From Phocaeicola plebeius (GTDB lineage: Bacteria; Bacteroidota; Bacteroidia; Bacteroidales; Bacteroidaceae): DNA of 57,427 nt. Positions 17,934-27,265 of the stretch are shown here, one piece after another. Location of the stretch: positions 1 through 57,427 of the forward strand of contig NZ_QSQT01000025.1 of assembly GCF_003437535.1 (NCBI RefSeq), given 5' to 3'. Both the position numbers and the translations under genes were made by a program. The notes beneath the pieces were generated by a model, which made no database searches, was not told the origin of the DNA, and worked only from the letters and a program-made list of their open reading frames with translations. Each line of letters starts with the position of its first letter. Position 1 is the first letter of the stretch.

Positions 17934-17945
17934 CGTGTATACACG
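17934..17945. other. 12-bp perfect palindrome
   Basis: CGTGTATACACG is self-complementary and lies between the 21-bp array and the terminator upstream of the ABC operon. It could be an operator or chance; nothing else supports a role. Confidence 0.3.
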
Positions 17946-17970
17946 TTTGACTATTGTCAAAAAATCATAC

Positions 17971-18004
17971 AGCAGGTGTCTAATTTTTAGACACCTGCTT
18001 TTTT
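17971..18004 (+). terminator. Intrinsic terminator upstream of the ABC operon
   Basis: A 13-bp perfect stem (17971-17983 with 17987-17999) has a 3-base apical loop and is followed by a T run. It lies 257 bases past the methyltransferase stop, so either that mRNA has a long 3' end that includes the 21-bp array, or the hairpin ends a separate short RNA. Confidence 0.85.
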
Positions 18005-18124
18005 ATGTAAATCCGATTTGTATTGATAATCAGGTATTTAAAGCGCTGGCATGGACTTTGTATAGAATTTGATGGAAATGAAAATCCGAAATGTAAAATA
18101 CAAACTCTATAAAACAATACGATT

Positions 18125-18802
18125 ATGATTAAGATTGAAAACCTGACAAAAACTTTTCGCACCACGGAAGTAGAGACACTGGCACTGAATAAAGTAAGCT
18201 TGGAGGTAAGAGACAAGGAATTTGTAGCAATTATGGGACCTTCCGGTTGTGGAAAGTCTACCTTATTAAATATTATGGGGCTGTTGGATAATCCGACTTC
18301 CGGAAGTTACTTTTTGGATGGAAAGGAAGTAGGCAGTCTGAAAGAAAAAGACCGTACGAATGTGCGCAAGGGAAACATCGGTTTCGTGTTCCAAAGTTTC
18401 AACTTGATTGACGAGTTGAACGTGTTTGAGAACATTGAACTCCCGTTGACTTATTTGAAGATTCCGGCTGACGAACGGAAGCGTCGGGTGAATGAAATTA
18501 TGCAGCGAATGAATATCAGCCATCGTGCAAAGCATTATCCGCAGCAGTTGTCGGGTGGTCAGCAGCAACGTGTGGCCATTGCACGTGCCGTGGTTTCCGG
18601 ACCGAAGATTATTCTGGCCGACGAGCCGACTGGTAACCTGGATTCCAAGAACGGACAGGAAGTGATGGAACTGTTGACCGAACTGAATAAGGAAGGAACC
18701 ACCATTGTGATGGTGACACACAGCCAGCGCGATGCAGGTTTTGCCAGTCGTGTGATTAATTTGTTCGACGGACAGATTGTAGCTTCTATTGCGGAAATGT
18801 AA
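18125..18802 (+). CDS. ABC transporter ATP-binding protein (MacB/LolD-type)
   Basis: The 225-residue ATPase has all motifs: Walker A GPSGCGKS (38-45), Q-loop Gln90, signature LSGGQQQ (142-148), Walker B ILADEP (163-168) and H-loop His199. Length and sequence fit the MacB/LolD/FtsE group, which powers FtsX-like permeases that move lipoproteins, peptides or antibiotics rather than import nutrients. It is followed after 12 bases by such a permease. The substrate cannot be read from the sequence. Confidence 0.93.
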   Translation: MIKIENLTKTFRTTEVETLALNKVSLEVRDKEFVAIMGPSGCGKSTLLNIMGLLDNPTSGSYFLDGKEVGSLKEKDRTNVRKGNIGFVFQSFNLIDELNVFENIELPLTYLKIPADERKRRVNEIMQRMNISHRAKHYPQQLSGGQQQRVAIARAVVSGPKIILADEPTGNLDSKNGQEVMELLTELNKEGTTIVMVTHSQRDAGFASRVINLFDGQIVASIAEM

Positions 18803-18814
18803 AAACAACTTGTG

Positions 18815-21190
18815 ATGAAACGTGCATTGAAAGGATTGTTTCGGAAAGGCGAGGCCAATGTGGTCAAGATTGTCTGCCTGAGCGTGGGACTGGCCATCGG
18901 CCTGGTCATGCTGGCGGAGGTCATTTTCGAACGGTCGTACGATAACTTCCTGCCGGGGTTGAAAGAAACCTACCGGGTGGAAGAACGCTACAAACAGAAA
19001 GGAACTGACTGGAGGGAGCATGCGCAGACTCCCGGTGCTATTGGGCCAGGGTTGCAGCGCTATTGTCCGGCGGTGGAAGTGGCCACCCGTTTTACGGGAA
19101 TTGGGTCGATGACGCTGACGACGGAAGACCATAAAGAACTGGAGGGGCAGGCTTGGTTTTGCGACAGTACTTTCTTTCGGGTCTTTCCGCGGAAATTGCT
19201 GATGGGCGAGGAGCCTTATACGGGGTTGGAAAAGGCCAACAATGCCTATATCTCTTCCAAACTGCTGGAGGTGGCAGGCGAACAGATTATCGGGAAAACA
19301 TTGTCGTGGAAACAATATCCCGAATTTCATGTGACCGTAGTCGGGGTGTTCGAGGCTTTTCCTGAGAATACCCACCTTCCGCAGATGGATGTACTCATTG
19401 CCCTGCCGACCATCGGGCAGGTGGCTTATGATGGAACGAACAACTGGTTCGGAAATGACCGCTACAAGACCTATGTCCGCCTGCGGAAAGGAAGTACTCC
19501 GGATGACTTGAAGGAAGGCATGGAGCGTATGCTGGAAGTGAATCATGTGACGGAAGAGATGGCTCAGTCTGGTACGGGTTTTGAACTCTCTCTCCGTCCG
19601 GTAGCCGAAATATTTACCTCGTCTGATTATAACCGCATCATGAACATCGTCTTTCTGAGTTTTGCGATTATCATGTTGCTGGTGGCTGTGTTGAACTATA
19701 TCCTGCTGGTTGTTTCGTCCATGGTGAGCCGTGCCAAGGGAATTGCCACTTACCGTTGCTATGGCGCCGGAAGTGGCGACATTTACCGGATGATTCTTTC
19801 GGAATCTTTGTTGCACGGACTGATTAGTCTGGCGCTTGCTGTATTGATTATTTTCGGCTTGCAGGATTTCTTGCAGGAACAGATAGGACACAGCTTGGAG
19901 TCGCTTTTTCCCTTGTCTACTGTATGGGTTTGTCTGGCAGTGACGGCCGGAGTAATTCTGCTTTGCGGAGTGATGCCGGGTTATCTTTACACCCGTATTC
20001 CGGTGACTTATGCGTATCGTCGTTACACGGAAAACAAACGGAGGTGGAAACTGGGATTGCTGTGCTTGCAGTTTGCGTTGACCACATTCTTTGTCTGCCT
20101 GCTGACGGTCATAGGCTTGGAGTATAACACTTTGATGAATTTCAACCCCGGATTTGAATACCGGAACACTTTGTATACCAAATTGTCGGGCACCGAGATG
20201 GTGGAGCGGGAACGCTGTGTGCAGGAGTTGAAAAAACTGCCGGAGGTAAAGGCGGTTACCTGGGGTTACCAGCTCCTGTCGGATCATTGCAGTGGAAACA
20301 ATGTGTACAATCCCGACACAGGAGAAGAATACATGAACATTGCTGATATGTATTATGTAGGTCCCGATTATCACAAGGCTTTCCAAATTCCGGTTATCGA
20401 AGGAAATGTGTTTACCCCTACGCTGACAGATTCCTTGTCGCAGCAGGTGATGGTGAGTCGTCGGTTCGTGGAGCGTATGAAAACACTGGCCGGATGGACA
20501 GGCTCTCCCATTGGGAAGACGGTATATATTACCGAACACGCGGATCATGGAACCATTGCTATTGTTTGTGGGGTGTATGAAGATATTCATTTAGGCTCTC
20601 AAGTGATGGAAGAGTATGACGAGCGTCCTACGGTGATGTTCTATCGAAATAAACCTTCGAGCAATTTATATGTAGCCTTGAACCGGATGTCACCTGAAGC
20701 GATGAAAGAAGTACAGCAAGTAATCGACCGTACTATTTCCTCCCAGCAGTTGAAGGTATATAGCTTGTCGCTCGAGATGGGAAATCTTTATAATGCCGTG
20801 TTGCATGTACGCAACAGTGTACTCTTTGCGGGCTTGTGTATCCTGATTATTGCTCTGACAGGACTGGTGGCGTATGTGCGTGATGAAGTGTCACGCCGCC
20901 GTTCGGAGATTGCCATCCGTCTTATTCATGGAGCTTCCATGGCCGACGTGCAGAAAATCTTCCTGCTTGATTTATTGAAGATAGCTCTTCCGGCTGTAGT
21001 GATAGGTGCTTTGTGCGCCTGGAAGGTAGGCGAACAGCTTTTGCAATTATTTGCTGTCAAGATAGACCTCACGTGGTACCTGTTTGCCGGATGTATCCTT
21101 ATCGTATGTCTGGTAGTGTGGTTGGTAGCCTTCGGGATGGTATGGAAAGCGGCACGGGCCAATCCGACTGAAAATCTGAAAACAGAATAA
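18815..21190 (+). CDS. FtsX/MacB-like ABC permease
   Basis: I chose ATG 18815 over the GTG directly before it. The 791-residue protein has a membrane segment near the N-terminus (VKIVCLSVGLAIGLVMLA), then a large periplasmic MacB_PCD-type domain (~50-270) and three segments at ~280-405. After a fourth at ~415-435 comes a second periplasmic domain, and the last three segments fall between ~670 and 780. This duplicated eight-helix layout is the usual one for Bacteroidetes FtsX-like permeases. The DNA is GC-rich (34 of 60 at 18901-18960). It pairs with the ATPase gene upstream and is probably co-transcribed with the DUF2807 gene downstream. Confidence 0.9.
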   Translation: MKRALKGLFRKGEANVVKIVCLSVGLAIGLVMLAEVIFERSYDNFLPGLKETYRVEERYKQKGTDWREHAQTPGAIGPGLQRYCPAVEVATRFTGIGSMTLTTEDHKELEGQAWFCDSTFFRVFPRKLLMGEEPYTGLEKANNAYISSKLLEVAGEQIIGKTLSWKQYPEFHVTVVGVFEAFPENTHLPQMDVLIALPTIGQVAYDGTNNWFGNDRYKTYVRLRKGSTPDDLKEGMERMLEVNHVTEEMAQSGTGFELSLRPVAEIFTSSDYNRIMNIVFLSFAIIMLLVAVLNYILLVVSSMVSRAKGIATYRCYGAGSGDIYRMILSESLLHGLISLALAVLIIFGLQDFLQEQIGHSLESLFPLSTVWVCLAVTAGVILLCGVMPGYLYTRIPVTYAYRRYTENKRRWKLGLLCLQFALTTFFVCLLTVIGLEYNTLMNFNPGFEYRNTLYTKLSGTEMVERERCVQELKKLPEVKAVTWGYQLLSDHCSGNNVYNPDTGEEYMNIADMYYVGPDYHKAFQIPVIEGNVFTPTLTDSLSQQVMVSRRFVERMKTLAGWTGSPIGKTVYITEHADHGTIAIVCGVYEDIHLGSQVMEEYDERPTVMFYRNKPSSNLYVALNRMSPEAMKEVQQVIDRTISSQQLKVYSLSLEMGNLYNAVLHVRNSVLFAGLCILIIALTGLVAYVRDEVSRRRSEIAIRLIHGASMADVQKIFLLDLLKIALPAVVIGALCAWKVGEQLLQLFAVKIDLTWYLFAGCILIVCLVVWLVAFGMVWKAARANPTENLKTE

Positions 21191-21228
21191 ATAGAATGTA
21201 TAACTATAAAAATAAAGGAGATAGAATA

Positions 21229-22131
21229 ATGAAAACCAGAATGAACATACTCACATTGGCTTGTGCCTTGACCTGTTTCAGCTGTGTAGGAACTGCTCAT
21301 ACTATTCAGCCAAGTAAAAACTACCAGACGGAAAAACGTTCCCTGGGAGATATACGGGAAGTGTCTACACTTTCTTCCATTGATGTGGTGTATCACCAGA
21401 CCTCCGGCAGTCCGTATGCAGAAATTTATGCTTCAGACAATGTCATGCCCTATGTGGTACTGAAGGAGTCAAAAGGTGAACTGAGGGTTTATTATCAGGA
21501 CGGTACCAGCATCCAGGGCGAGAACCGTTGCCGGGTAGATGTATATGCGCCCTCTGTCAGTCGCTTTACCACGATGGCTTCCGGTGATATATCTATTCCC
21601 AAAGGATTGAAAACACAGGGAGACATACGTTTCCAGACGAATGCCAGCGGTGATATTGAATGCCCTACGGTGCAGTGCAATAGCTTGCAGGCTGAAATCA
21701 ATGCCAGTGGTGATATTGATGTACAGCAGGTCAACTGCCAGAAGTTACAGGCCAGTATCAATGCCAGCGGAGATATGACAGTTCACAAAGCTGTGTGTCA
21801 GCATGCGTCTTTGACCATCAATGCATCCGGCGATTTGGTGGTGCCTAATCTGCAATGTCAGGGCATCGTAAATGCTACGGTCAATGCCAGTGGCGATATG
21901 GTCATAAAAGGCAGCTGCCAGGAAGCCGTACTTCGTGACAATGCGTCCGGTGATTTGTCGGCAGATAACCTGAAAGCCGTTAAAGTCGATGCGGCTGTAT
22001 ATGGTTCGGGCGATTTGTCTTGCCGAGCCTCTCGTTCCATTACAGCGAAAACGTATGGTAGCGGAAGTATTAGCTATACCGGTAACCCCTCTCAGGTAGT
22101 AACCGAAGGAAAACACATTTATAAAAAATAA
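21229..22131 (+). CDS. DUF2807 (head GIN) beta-helix protein with NASGD repeats
   Basis: ATG 21229 is chosen because it has a rare clear Shine-Dalgarno (AAGGAG at 21215-21220) and gives a signal sequence ending in CFSC, a weak lipobox. About eight copies of a ~20-residue repeat each contain ASGD or GSGD (NASGDI, NASGDM, NASGDL, YGSGDL). This is the mark of the DUF2807 single-stranded beta-helix family. Family members are cell-envelope proteins of unknown function. It begins 38 bases after the ABC permease and ends with a strong terminator, so it may be a partner or cargo of that exporter. Confidence 0.85.
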   Translation: MKTRMNILTLACALTCFSCVGTAHTIQPSKNYQTEKRSLGDIREVSTLSSIDVVYHQTSGSPYAEIYASDNVMPYVVLKESKGELRVYYQDGTSIQGENRCRVDVYAPSVSRFTTMASGDISIPKGLKTQGDIRFQTNASGDIECPTVQCNSLQAEINASGDIDVQQVNCQKLQASINASGDMTVHKAVCQHASLTINASGDLVVPNLQCQGIVNATVNASGDMVIKGSCQEAVLRDNASGDLSADNLKAVKVDAAVYGSGDLSCRASRSITAKTYGSGSISYTGNPSQVVTEGKHIYKK

Positions 22132-22153
22132 AATCTCTCTTTTTAATAGGCAG

Positions 22154-22187
22154 GGTGAAAAGGCTGTGAAGTCTTTTCACCTTTTTT
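22154..22187 (+). terminator. Intrinsic terminator of the ABC-DUF2807 operon
   Basis: A 9-bp perfect stem (22154-22162 with 22173-22181) with a 10-base loop is followed by six T. It lies 22 bases after the DUF2807 stop and faces the convergent lipoprotein gene. Confidence 0.85.
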
Positions 22188-22219
22188 GTGTAAAAGACTG
22201 TTTCTTGTCAAGAGAAGTA

Positions 22220-23137
22220 TTATTCTCTCACTTCCTTAATTTCCATTACTTCCATTACGCCTGCATACTCAGCTGCAAAACCCTCGGAAGAAGGGCCCTG
22301 GATGCGGACTTTTAGTTTGGCTGGTATGGCTGTATAGGGTTTTGCATCGGAAGGAAGAGCTGCTTCATAGCGTTTCTTCAGTTCACCCGACTTGTCAACA
22401 ATCCAATAGGCCGTAGTGTCTGCATCGGGAGTGAAGCTGTAGGCTTCGTGTCCCATGATAAGTTGTCCGTGGAGTACCTGAATGGAATCGAATAGCTGGA
22501 TGCTCTGCTCATCAAACAAAGGCATATCTTGTCCCACCTCAACGAAGACTGCTTTCTGGGGATGGGTGTGGAATACCTCGAAATAACGTGTTCCGCTGTT
22601 GCCTACTCCCCATCCATAGCAAGTAAAGGGTACAGGTTCGTGCTGGCCGCGGTCAGCCAGTTTTTTCGCTGACTTCCCGGTGGGCTCCAGAATGTAGCGG
22701 GTTACTCCAGCACGGTTGGATTTTACTTCACGGAAATCGCAGGTCAGGCTGTCCGCCCAGTTTTTATCCATGAAAATACGTGGGTGAGACTGCAGGAACG
22801 GGATAAGTGAATGGATGTCCTTGCCCGGTATATCCAATATCTGAATAACCGGGTCCGAAGTTTGTTTGTGGCCATTTTCCATACGTTCTATGCGTGCACC
22901 CGGAATAGAAGCGTCGGTGACGATACGTAGGTTTTCGTTGCATTGTGCCCACAGCCGTAAACCGGCTCCCGTGACAGTCTGCCATTGGAAGCCTTCATAG
23001 CCTTCTCTGGAGGGATTCTCGGGGAATACTTCACTTAGTTCCGTCTGAATGTCGGAATCTCCGGCTTGCTTTTTAGACGACGGATTGCAGGCTGTCAATA
23101 AGCAAAGGCCTGCCAAAGGGATAAGAATTCTTTTCAT
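22220..23137 (-). CDS. Lipoprotein of unknown function
   Basis: The 305-residue product starts with MKRILIPLAG and the lipobox LTAC, so it is an anchored lipoprotein. The mature part has no membrane segment or repeat. It has a DSLTCDFREV segment and a C-terminal half rich in beta strands. I do not recognise the family. It is the last gene of a minus-strand operon behind the antiporter (24 bases downstream of it) and the lipocalin-like lipoprotein. No other clue to function is visible. Confidence 0.75.
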   Translation of the reverse strand: MKRILIPLAGLCLLTACNPSSKKQAGDSDIQTELSEVFPENPSREGYEGFQWQTVTGAGLRLWAQCNENLRIVTDASIPGARIERMENGHKQTSDPVIQILDIPGKDIHSLIPFLQSHPRIFMDKNWADSLTCDFREVKSNRAGVTRYILEPTGKSAKKLADRGQHEPVPFTCYGWGVGNSGTRYFEVFHTHPQKAVFVEVGQDMPLFDEQSIQLFDSIQVLHGQLIMGHEAYSFTPDADTTAYWIVDKSGELKKRYEAALPSDAKPYTAIPAKLKVRIQGPSSEGFAAEYAGVMEVMEIKEVRE

Positions 23138-23161
23138 GATTAATATTTATAACAAGGTTCT

Positions 23162-24127
23162 TTATTGTTGTGAAATAAGAAAGGCCGTGTAAGCAATGTA
23201 ACATACTACTAACAGTCCTCCTTCTATGCGGGTGATGGTCCGCTTCTTAAAGAACCAACCCACCAGCCAGAACAGAATGGAAGAGCCTACCAGTACAGCC
23301 ATGTCGATGTTGTTGATATTTCCCATAGGGAGAGGAGACAGGCTTGCACTACATCCTAATACAAAGAATACATTGAACAGGTTGCTGCCGATGACGTTAC
23401 CAATGGCAATACCCGGATTCTTTTTCAAGGCCGCCGTGACGGAAGTTGCCAGTTCCGGCAGAGAGGTACCTCCGGCCACCAGTGTAAGTCCGATGATAGA
23501 GTCGCTGACACCTAATGAACGGGCAATACCGCAGGCACCGTCTACAAAAAATTGTCCGCCAAAAATTAATCCGGCCAGTCCTCCTATAATATATAGGGCT
23601 GATTTCCATGCCGGCAGTTCCTTCACCTTCTGCTCTTCGCCACCATCTTCGTTTCCGTTGCGGGCGATGGCAAAAGTATAACGCATAAAAATCAGGAAGA
23701 AGCCTAATAGTACCAGTCCGTCTATCCGGCTGATGATGTCCCGGCTTCCTCCATCGAGTATGCAGTCGTTGGCAAAGCAGGTGAGTACCAGTGCAGAAAG
23801 AATGACCAGCGGAATTTCCTTACTCATAGTGCCCTGCCCCACTTGTATGGGGAGGACCAGAGCGGTGCATCCGATAATCATCAACACATTGAAGATATTA
23901 CTTCCTACCACGTTACCGATAGCCATTTCAGCACTTCCTTGTAGTGAGGAGAGTACGCTGATAACCAGTTCTGGAGCAGAGGTCCCGAAGGCTACAATGG
24001 TCAATCCGATAACCAGGTCGGAGATACGAAAGCGTTTGGCTACAGAGGCTGCTCCGTCGGTCAGTCCGTTGGCTCCTATTAAAATCAAAGCTAATCCGCC
24101 GATTAATAAAAGTAGATTCATCCACAT
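23162..24127 (-). CDS. Calcium/sodium antiporter (CaCA family, YrbG-like)
   Basis: The 321-residue membrane protein has the two inverted alpha-repeats of the family: GTSAPEL with GNVVGSNIFN in the first half, and GGTSLPELATS with GNVIGSNLFN in the second. The acidic residues in these repeats bind the cations. Roughly ten hydrophobic segments are split by a short hydrophilic loop (NGNEDGGEEQK). It exchanges Na+ or H+ for Ca2+ at the inner membrane. It is the middle gene of the operon, 12 bases after the preceding lipoprotein gene. Confidence 0.93.
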   Translation of the reverse strand: MWMNLLLLIGGLALILIGANGLTDGAASVAKRFRISDLVIGLTIVAFGTSAPELVISVLSSLQGSAEMAIGNVVGSNIFNVLMIIGCTALVLPIQVGQGTMSKEIPLVILSALVLTCFANDCILDGGSRDIISRIDGLVLLGFFLIFMRYTFAIARNGNEDGGEEQKVKELPAWKSALYIIGGLAGLIFGGQFFVDGACGIARSLGVSDSIIGLTLVAGGTSLPELATSVTAALKKNPGIAIGNVIGSNLFNVFFVLGCSASLSPLPMGNINNIDMAVLVGSSILFWLVGWFFKKRTITRIEGGLLVVCYIAYTAFLISQQ

Positions 24128-24139
24128 ACGATACTGTTT

Positions 24140-25087
24140 TTAGTCCTTTTCTGTTAGCTGGAAGGTTTTTCCGTCTGTACTACGTGTCAGTGTAGCTTCT
24201 TTTCCTTTGCCACGCAAATCGAGAATGGTATTCTTGTAACCGTAACCTGAGGCTGTGCGGTACTGCGAGAGTAACATGTATTGTCCGTCCAGACAGACTT
24301 CAGCGAGGGCTTCATGCGGATAGAATGCCACAGGGATTTCTGTCTTTTCCTCGGTGAGGAAGGAGGTTTCTATTTTTTTATCGGTTCCGTGCGTGTTATA
24401 AAGTAGCCGTCCTCTTCTGGATACAATCCAGGAGTCTGCACAGGCTTGCACCTGATAGGTGTCGTCGTCTTCTACGTTCCAGACTGCAATGCCGTCAGGA
24501 CGCACACGGCGGTCGAGTATGACTTTGGTATCAGGTAAGAACACTTCTACCTTTGAAGAATCAGTTGCAAACACTAAGAAGCCGGCTTGGGTTGCCTGGC
24601 TGTCGGTGGAAGAGAGTACTTTTTGTCCTGTCTCAAAAATCCGGATGTCTTTTTGTAATACGTCCGACCAGGTGTATCCCGTAGAAGCCTTGTCTGTTCC
24701 GACTAAAGGTGCTGATTCCGGCTGGCGTACATATTTTATCTGATAATCGGCCCCTTTCCGAAGGGTGAGAGTGTCTTGTTGTAAAGACAGGATGGCCAGT
24801 GTATCTGAGAATGAAATTGTCTGTCCGTTTCCGATGCTTTTTCCGTTCAGAATGAGCTGTCCGTCCGGCAGAAGTTGCCAGCTTTCATATTGCAGAGTGG
24901 CCATGCCGATGGAGGAGGCTTTTCCTTCCTTTGCCAGTGTCATTCCTTGTACGAAGTTGGATGAAGTAGGAAGTATTTCTGTCCAGTTGCCCAACAAGTC
25001 AGTTTCGTTTACGGCAGTCTTAGGACTGCATGCTATCAAACCTCCCAGAAAGAGAGGTAAGGCAATTTGTTTCATTTGTTTTTTCAT
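24140..25087 (-). CDS. Lipocalin-like lipoprotein
   Basis: The start at 25087 is chosen over the ATG at 25135 because it gives MKKQMKQIALPLFLGG and the lipobox LIAC. Residues ~25-115 have the pattern of lipocalin-like proteins (LLGNWTEI, SWQLLPDGQLILNG, TISFSDTLAILSL). A second beta-rich half follows (DRRVRPDGIAVWNVEDD). Family members are small envelope lipoproteins of unknown ligand. It is the first gene of the operon with the antiporter, and a minus-strand promoter lies about 80 bases upstream. Confidence 0.75.
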   Translation of the reverse strand: MKKQMKQIALPLFLGGLIACSPKTAVNETDLLGNWTEILPTSSNFVQGMTLAKEGKASSIGMATLQYESWQLLPDGQLILNGKSIGNGQTISFSDTLAILSLQQDTLTLRKGADYQIKYVRQPESAPLVGTDKASTGYTWSDVLQKDIRIFETGQKVLSSTDSQATQAGFLVFATDSSKVEVFLPDTKVILDRRVRPDGIAVWNVEDDDTYQVQACADSWIVSRRGRLLYNTHGTDKKIETSFLTEEKTEIPVAFYPHEALAEVCLDGQYMLLSQYRTASGYGYKNTILDLRGKGKEATLTRSTDGKTFQLTEKD

Positions 25088-25168
25088 GGTGATATGTTTT
25101 TGTTTATAATGCAGTGATATAGGCTTATACTGCATATATTACAACTCTTTTTACGGTTACAGTAAGTG

Positions 25169-25197
25169 CAAATATACAAATTACTTTAAGTTTCCAA
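25169..25197 (-). promoter_or_regulatory. Promoter of the lipocalin-antiporter operon
   Basis: On the minus strand, TATATTTG (complement of 25169-25176) is preceded by TTG (complement of 25195-25197) with an 18-base spacer. Confidence 0.6.
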
Positions 25198-25260
25198 GGT
25201 AATAACGGTTTATAGGTTATAAAAATGCACGATTCTCCTCCTTTTTTGCATGATTAATAG

Positions 25261-25291
25261 TTGTATGTGATACACTAATTCCCTATCTTTG
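25261..25291 (+). promoter_or_regulatory. Promoter of the GH43-GH51 cluster
   Basis: TTG at 25261-25263 and TATCTTTG at 25284-25291 have a 20-base spacer. The start site would be near 25298, giving a ~19-nt leader. Confidence 0.7.
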
Positions 25292-25316
25292 CATCAAACG
25301 TTAACATATAAAGTAT

Positions 25317-27239
25317 ATGAGAAACAGAATCCTGTCTTTGTTATTCTTACTTCCGTTTATTTCGGAATCAGTGTCTGCCGCCTTGGTGGAAGAAAAAGAT
25401 TATGTAGCTTATTTGTTTACTTATTTTACGGGGAATCATATCAGTGAAGAAGCCGTATGTTATGGGGTAAGTATGGATGGATATACCTATTATGCCCTGA
25501 ATAATAACAAACCGGTGCTTGATTCAAAAGTAATCAGTTCTACCGGTGGCGTGCGCGACCCTCATATCCTGAGAGGAGAAGACGGTCAGACTTTTTATAT
25601 GGTACTGACCGATATGGTGTCGGATAATGGTTGGGATTCTAACCGGGCAATGGTGCTGTTGAAATCTACTGACCTGGTAAACTGGTCGCACTCTGTCATT
25701 AATATACAGAAACGTTATCCGGGGCAGGAAAAGCTGAAACGTGTATGGGCTCCTCAGACTATTTATAATAAGGAAGTAGGGAAGTACATGGTCTACTGGT
25801 CTATGCAGTATGCCGGTGGGGTAGACGTAATTTATTATGCGTATGCCAATGAAGATTTTACGGACTTGGAAGGAGAACCGAAACCTCTTTTTATCCCGAA
25901 GGACAAAAAGTCTTGTATAGACGGTGATATCGTGTATAAAGACGGGGTATACCATCTTTTCTATAAAACGGAAGGACACGGTAACGGTATTAAAGTGGCA
26001 ACCACTCGTTCGCTGACTTCCGGAGAATGGGAAGAACAACCGGACTATAAACAGCAGACAAAGGAAGCGGTGGAAGGAGCCGGTACGTTCAAACTGATTG
26101 GACAGGACAAGTACATTCTGATGTACGATGTATACATGAAGGGAGCTTATCAGTTCACGGAAACAACCGACTTGAAAAACTTCAAAGTGATAGATCATGC
26201 GGTGCAGATGAATTTCCATCCTCGTCATGGTACCATCATTCCTATTACCCGTGCAGAATTGAAGCGCATTACAGACAAATGGGGAAAACCGGCTGAACTG
26301 GGTGAACTGCCGGTAAATCCGGTATTGCCGGGATTCCATGCAGACCCTGAAGTGCTGTATTCACAGAAAACTCAACGTTATTACATTTATTCTACTACAG
26401 ACGGACAACCGGGATGGGGAGGATGGTATTTTACCGTATTCTCTTCGGCTGACTTGAAAGACTGGACTTACGAAGGAGTGATGCTGGATTTACGTTCTCC
26501 GCAGGTTCCATGGGCGAATGGAAATGCCTGGGCACCGGCTATTGAAGAGAAACTGATTGATGGAAAATATAAATATTTCTTCTATTATAGCGGTAACCCG
26601 AACGATGATTCGGGCAAGAAGATTGGAGTCGCTGTGGCAGACTCTCCTATAGGACCTTTCAAGGATATGGGTAAACCGATTATTACAGATTCTCCGGTCG
26701 GACACGGACAGCAGATTGATGTGGATGTGTTTACCGATCCGGTTTCCGGTAAATCTTACTTGTACTGGGGTAATGGCTATATGGCCGGCGCTGAACTGAA
26801 CGATGACATGGTGTCTATCAAAAAGGAAACATTGAAGGTGATGACTCCGAAAGGAGGTACATTGAAAGATTATGCGTATCGTGAAGCGCCATACGTGTTC
26901 TATCGTCAGGGATTGTACTATTTCTTGTGGTCGGTAGATGATACGGGTTCAGCGAACTATCATGTGGCATACGGTACATCGGATTCTCCATTAGGCTCGA
27001 TTAAGGTAGCTAAGGACCCGGTTGTAATGATACAAGACCCGTCGAAAGAAATTTACGGTACGGCACATAATTCAGTAGTCCGTAAACCGGGTACAGATGA
27101 ATGGTATATCGTGTACCATCGTATCAATAAAAATTACCTGGATAAAGACAAAGCTCCTGGTGTACACCGCGAAGTTTGTATCGACCGAATGGAATTTAAT
27201 GCGGACGGCACGATTCAGCGGGTGAAAGTTTCCAAATAA
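25317..27239 (+). CDS. Secreted protein with two tandem GH43 propellers
   Basis: A signal peptide (cleavage near VSA|AL) precedes two beta-propellers. The first (~25-320) has VRDPH with Asp81, CIDGDIV with Asp202, and VEGAG with Glu253. The second (~335-640) has GFHADPE with Asp343, QQIDVDVF with Asp468 and YREAPY with Glu523. Both therefore keep a plausible acidic triad of GH43, so this may be a two-site enzyme. GH43 enzymes act on arabinan, arabinoxylan or xylo-oligosaccharides; linkage to a GH51 gene 26 bases downstream favours an arabinose-containing substrate. Length (640 aa) is about twice that of a single GH43 domain. Confidence 0.9.
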   Translation: MRNRILSLLFLLPFISESVSAALVEEKDYVAYLFTYFTGNHISEEAVCYGVSMDGYTYYALNNNKPVLDSKVISSTGGVRDPHILRGEDGQTFYMVLTDMVSDNGWDSNRAMVLLKSTDLVNWSHSVINIQKRYPGQEKLKRVWAPQTIYNKEVGKYMVYWSMQYAGGVDVIYYAYANEDFTDLEGEPKPLFIPKDKKSCIDGDIVYKDGVYHLFYKTEGHGNGIKVATTRSLTSGEWEEQPDYKQQTKEAVEGAGTFKLIGQDKYILMYDVYMKGAYQFTETTDLKNFKVIDHAVQMNFHPRHGTIIPITRAELKRITDKWGKPAELGELPVNPVLPGFHADPEVLYSQKTQRYYIYSTTDGQPGWGGWYFTVFSSADLKDWTYEGVMLDLRSPQVPWANGNAWAPAIEEKLIDGKYKYFFYYSGNPNDDSGKKIGVAVADSPIGPFKDMGKPIITDSPVGHGQQIDVDVFTDPVSGKSYLYWGNGYMAGAELNDDMVSIKKETLKVMTPKGGTLKDYAYREAPYVFYRQGLYYFLWSVDDTGSANYHVAYGTSDSPLGSIKVAKDPVVMIQDPSKEIYGTAHNSVVRKPGTDEWYIVYHRINKNYLDKDKAPGVHREVCIDRMEFNADGTIQRVKVSK

Positions 27240-27265
27240 TAATCTTAAATAAAACCTTCTTACCT

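Noticed and set aside
18266..20590. Very long minus-strand open frame (774 aa) opposite the ABC genes
   Set aside because: It runs antisense to two clear ABC transporter genes, has no recognisable domain and low-complexity His/Gln/Arg content; it is a composition shadow.
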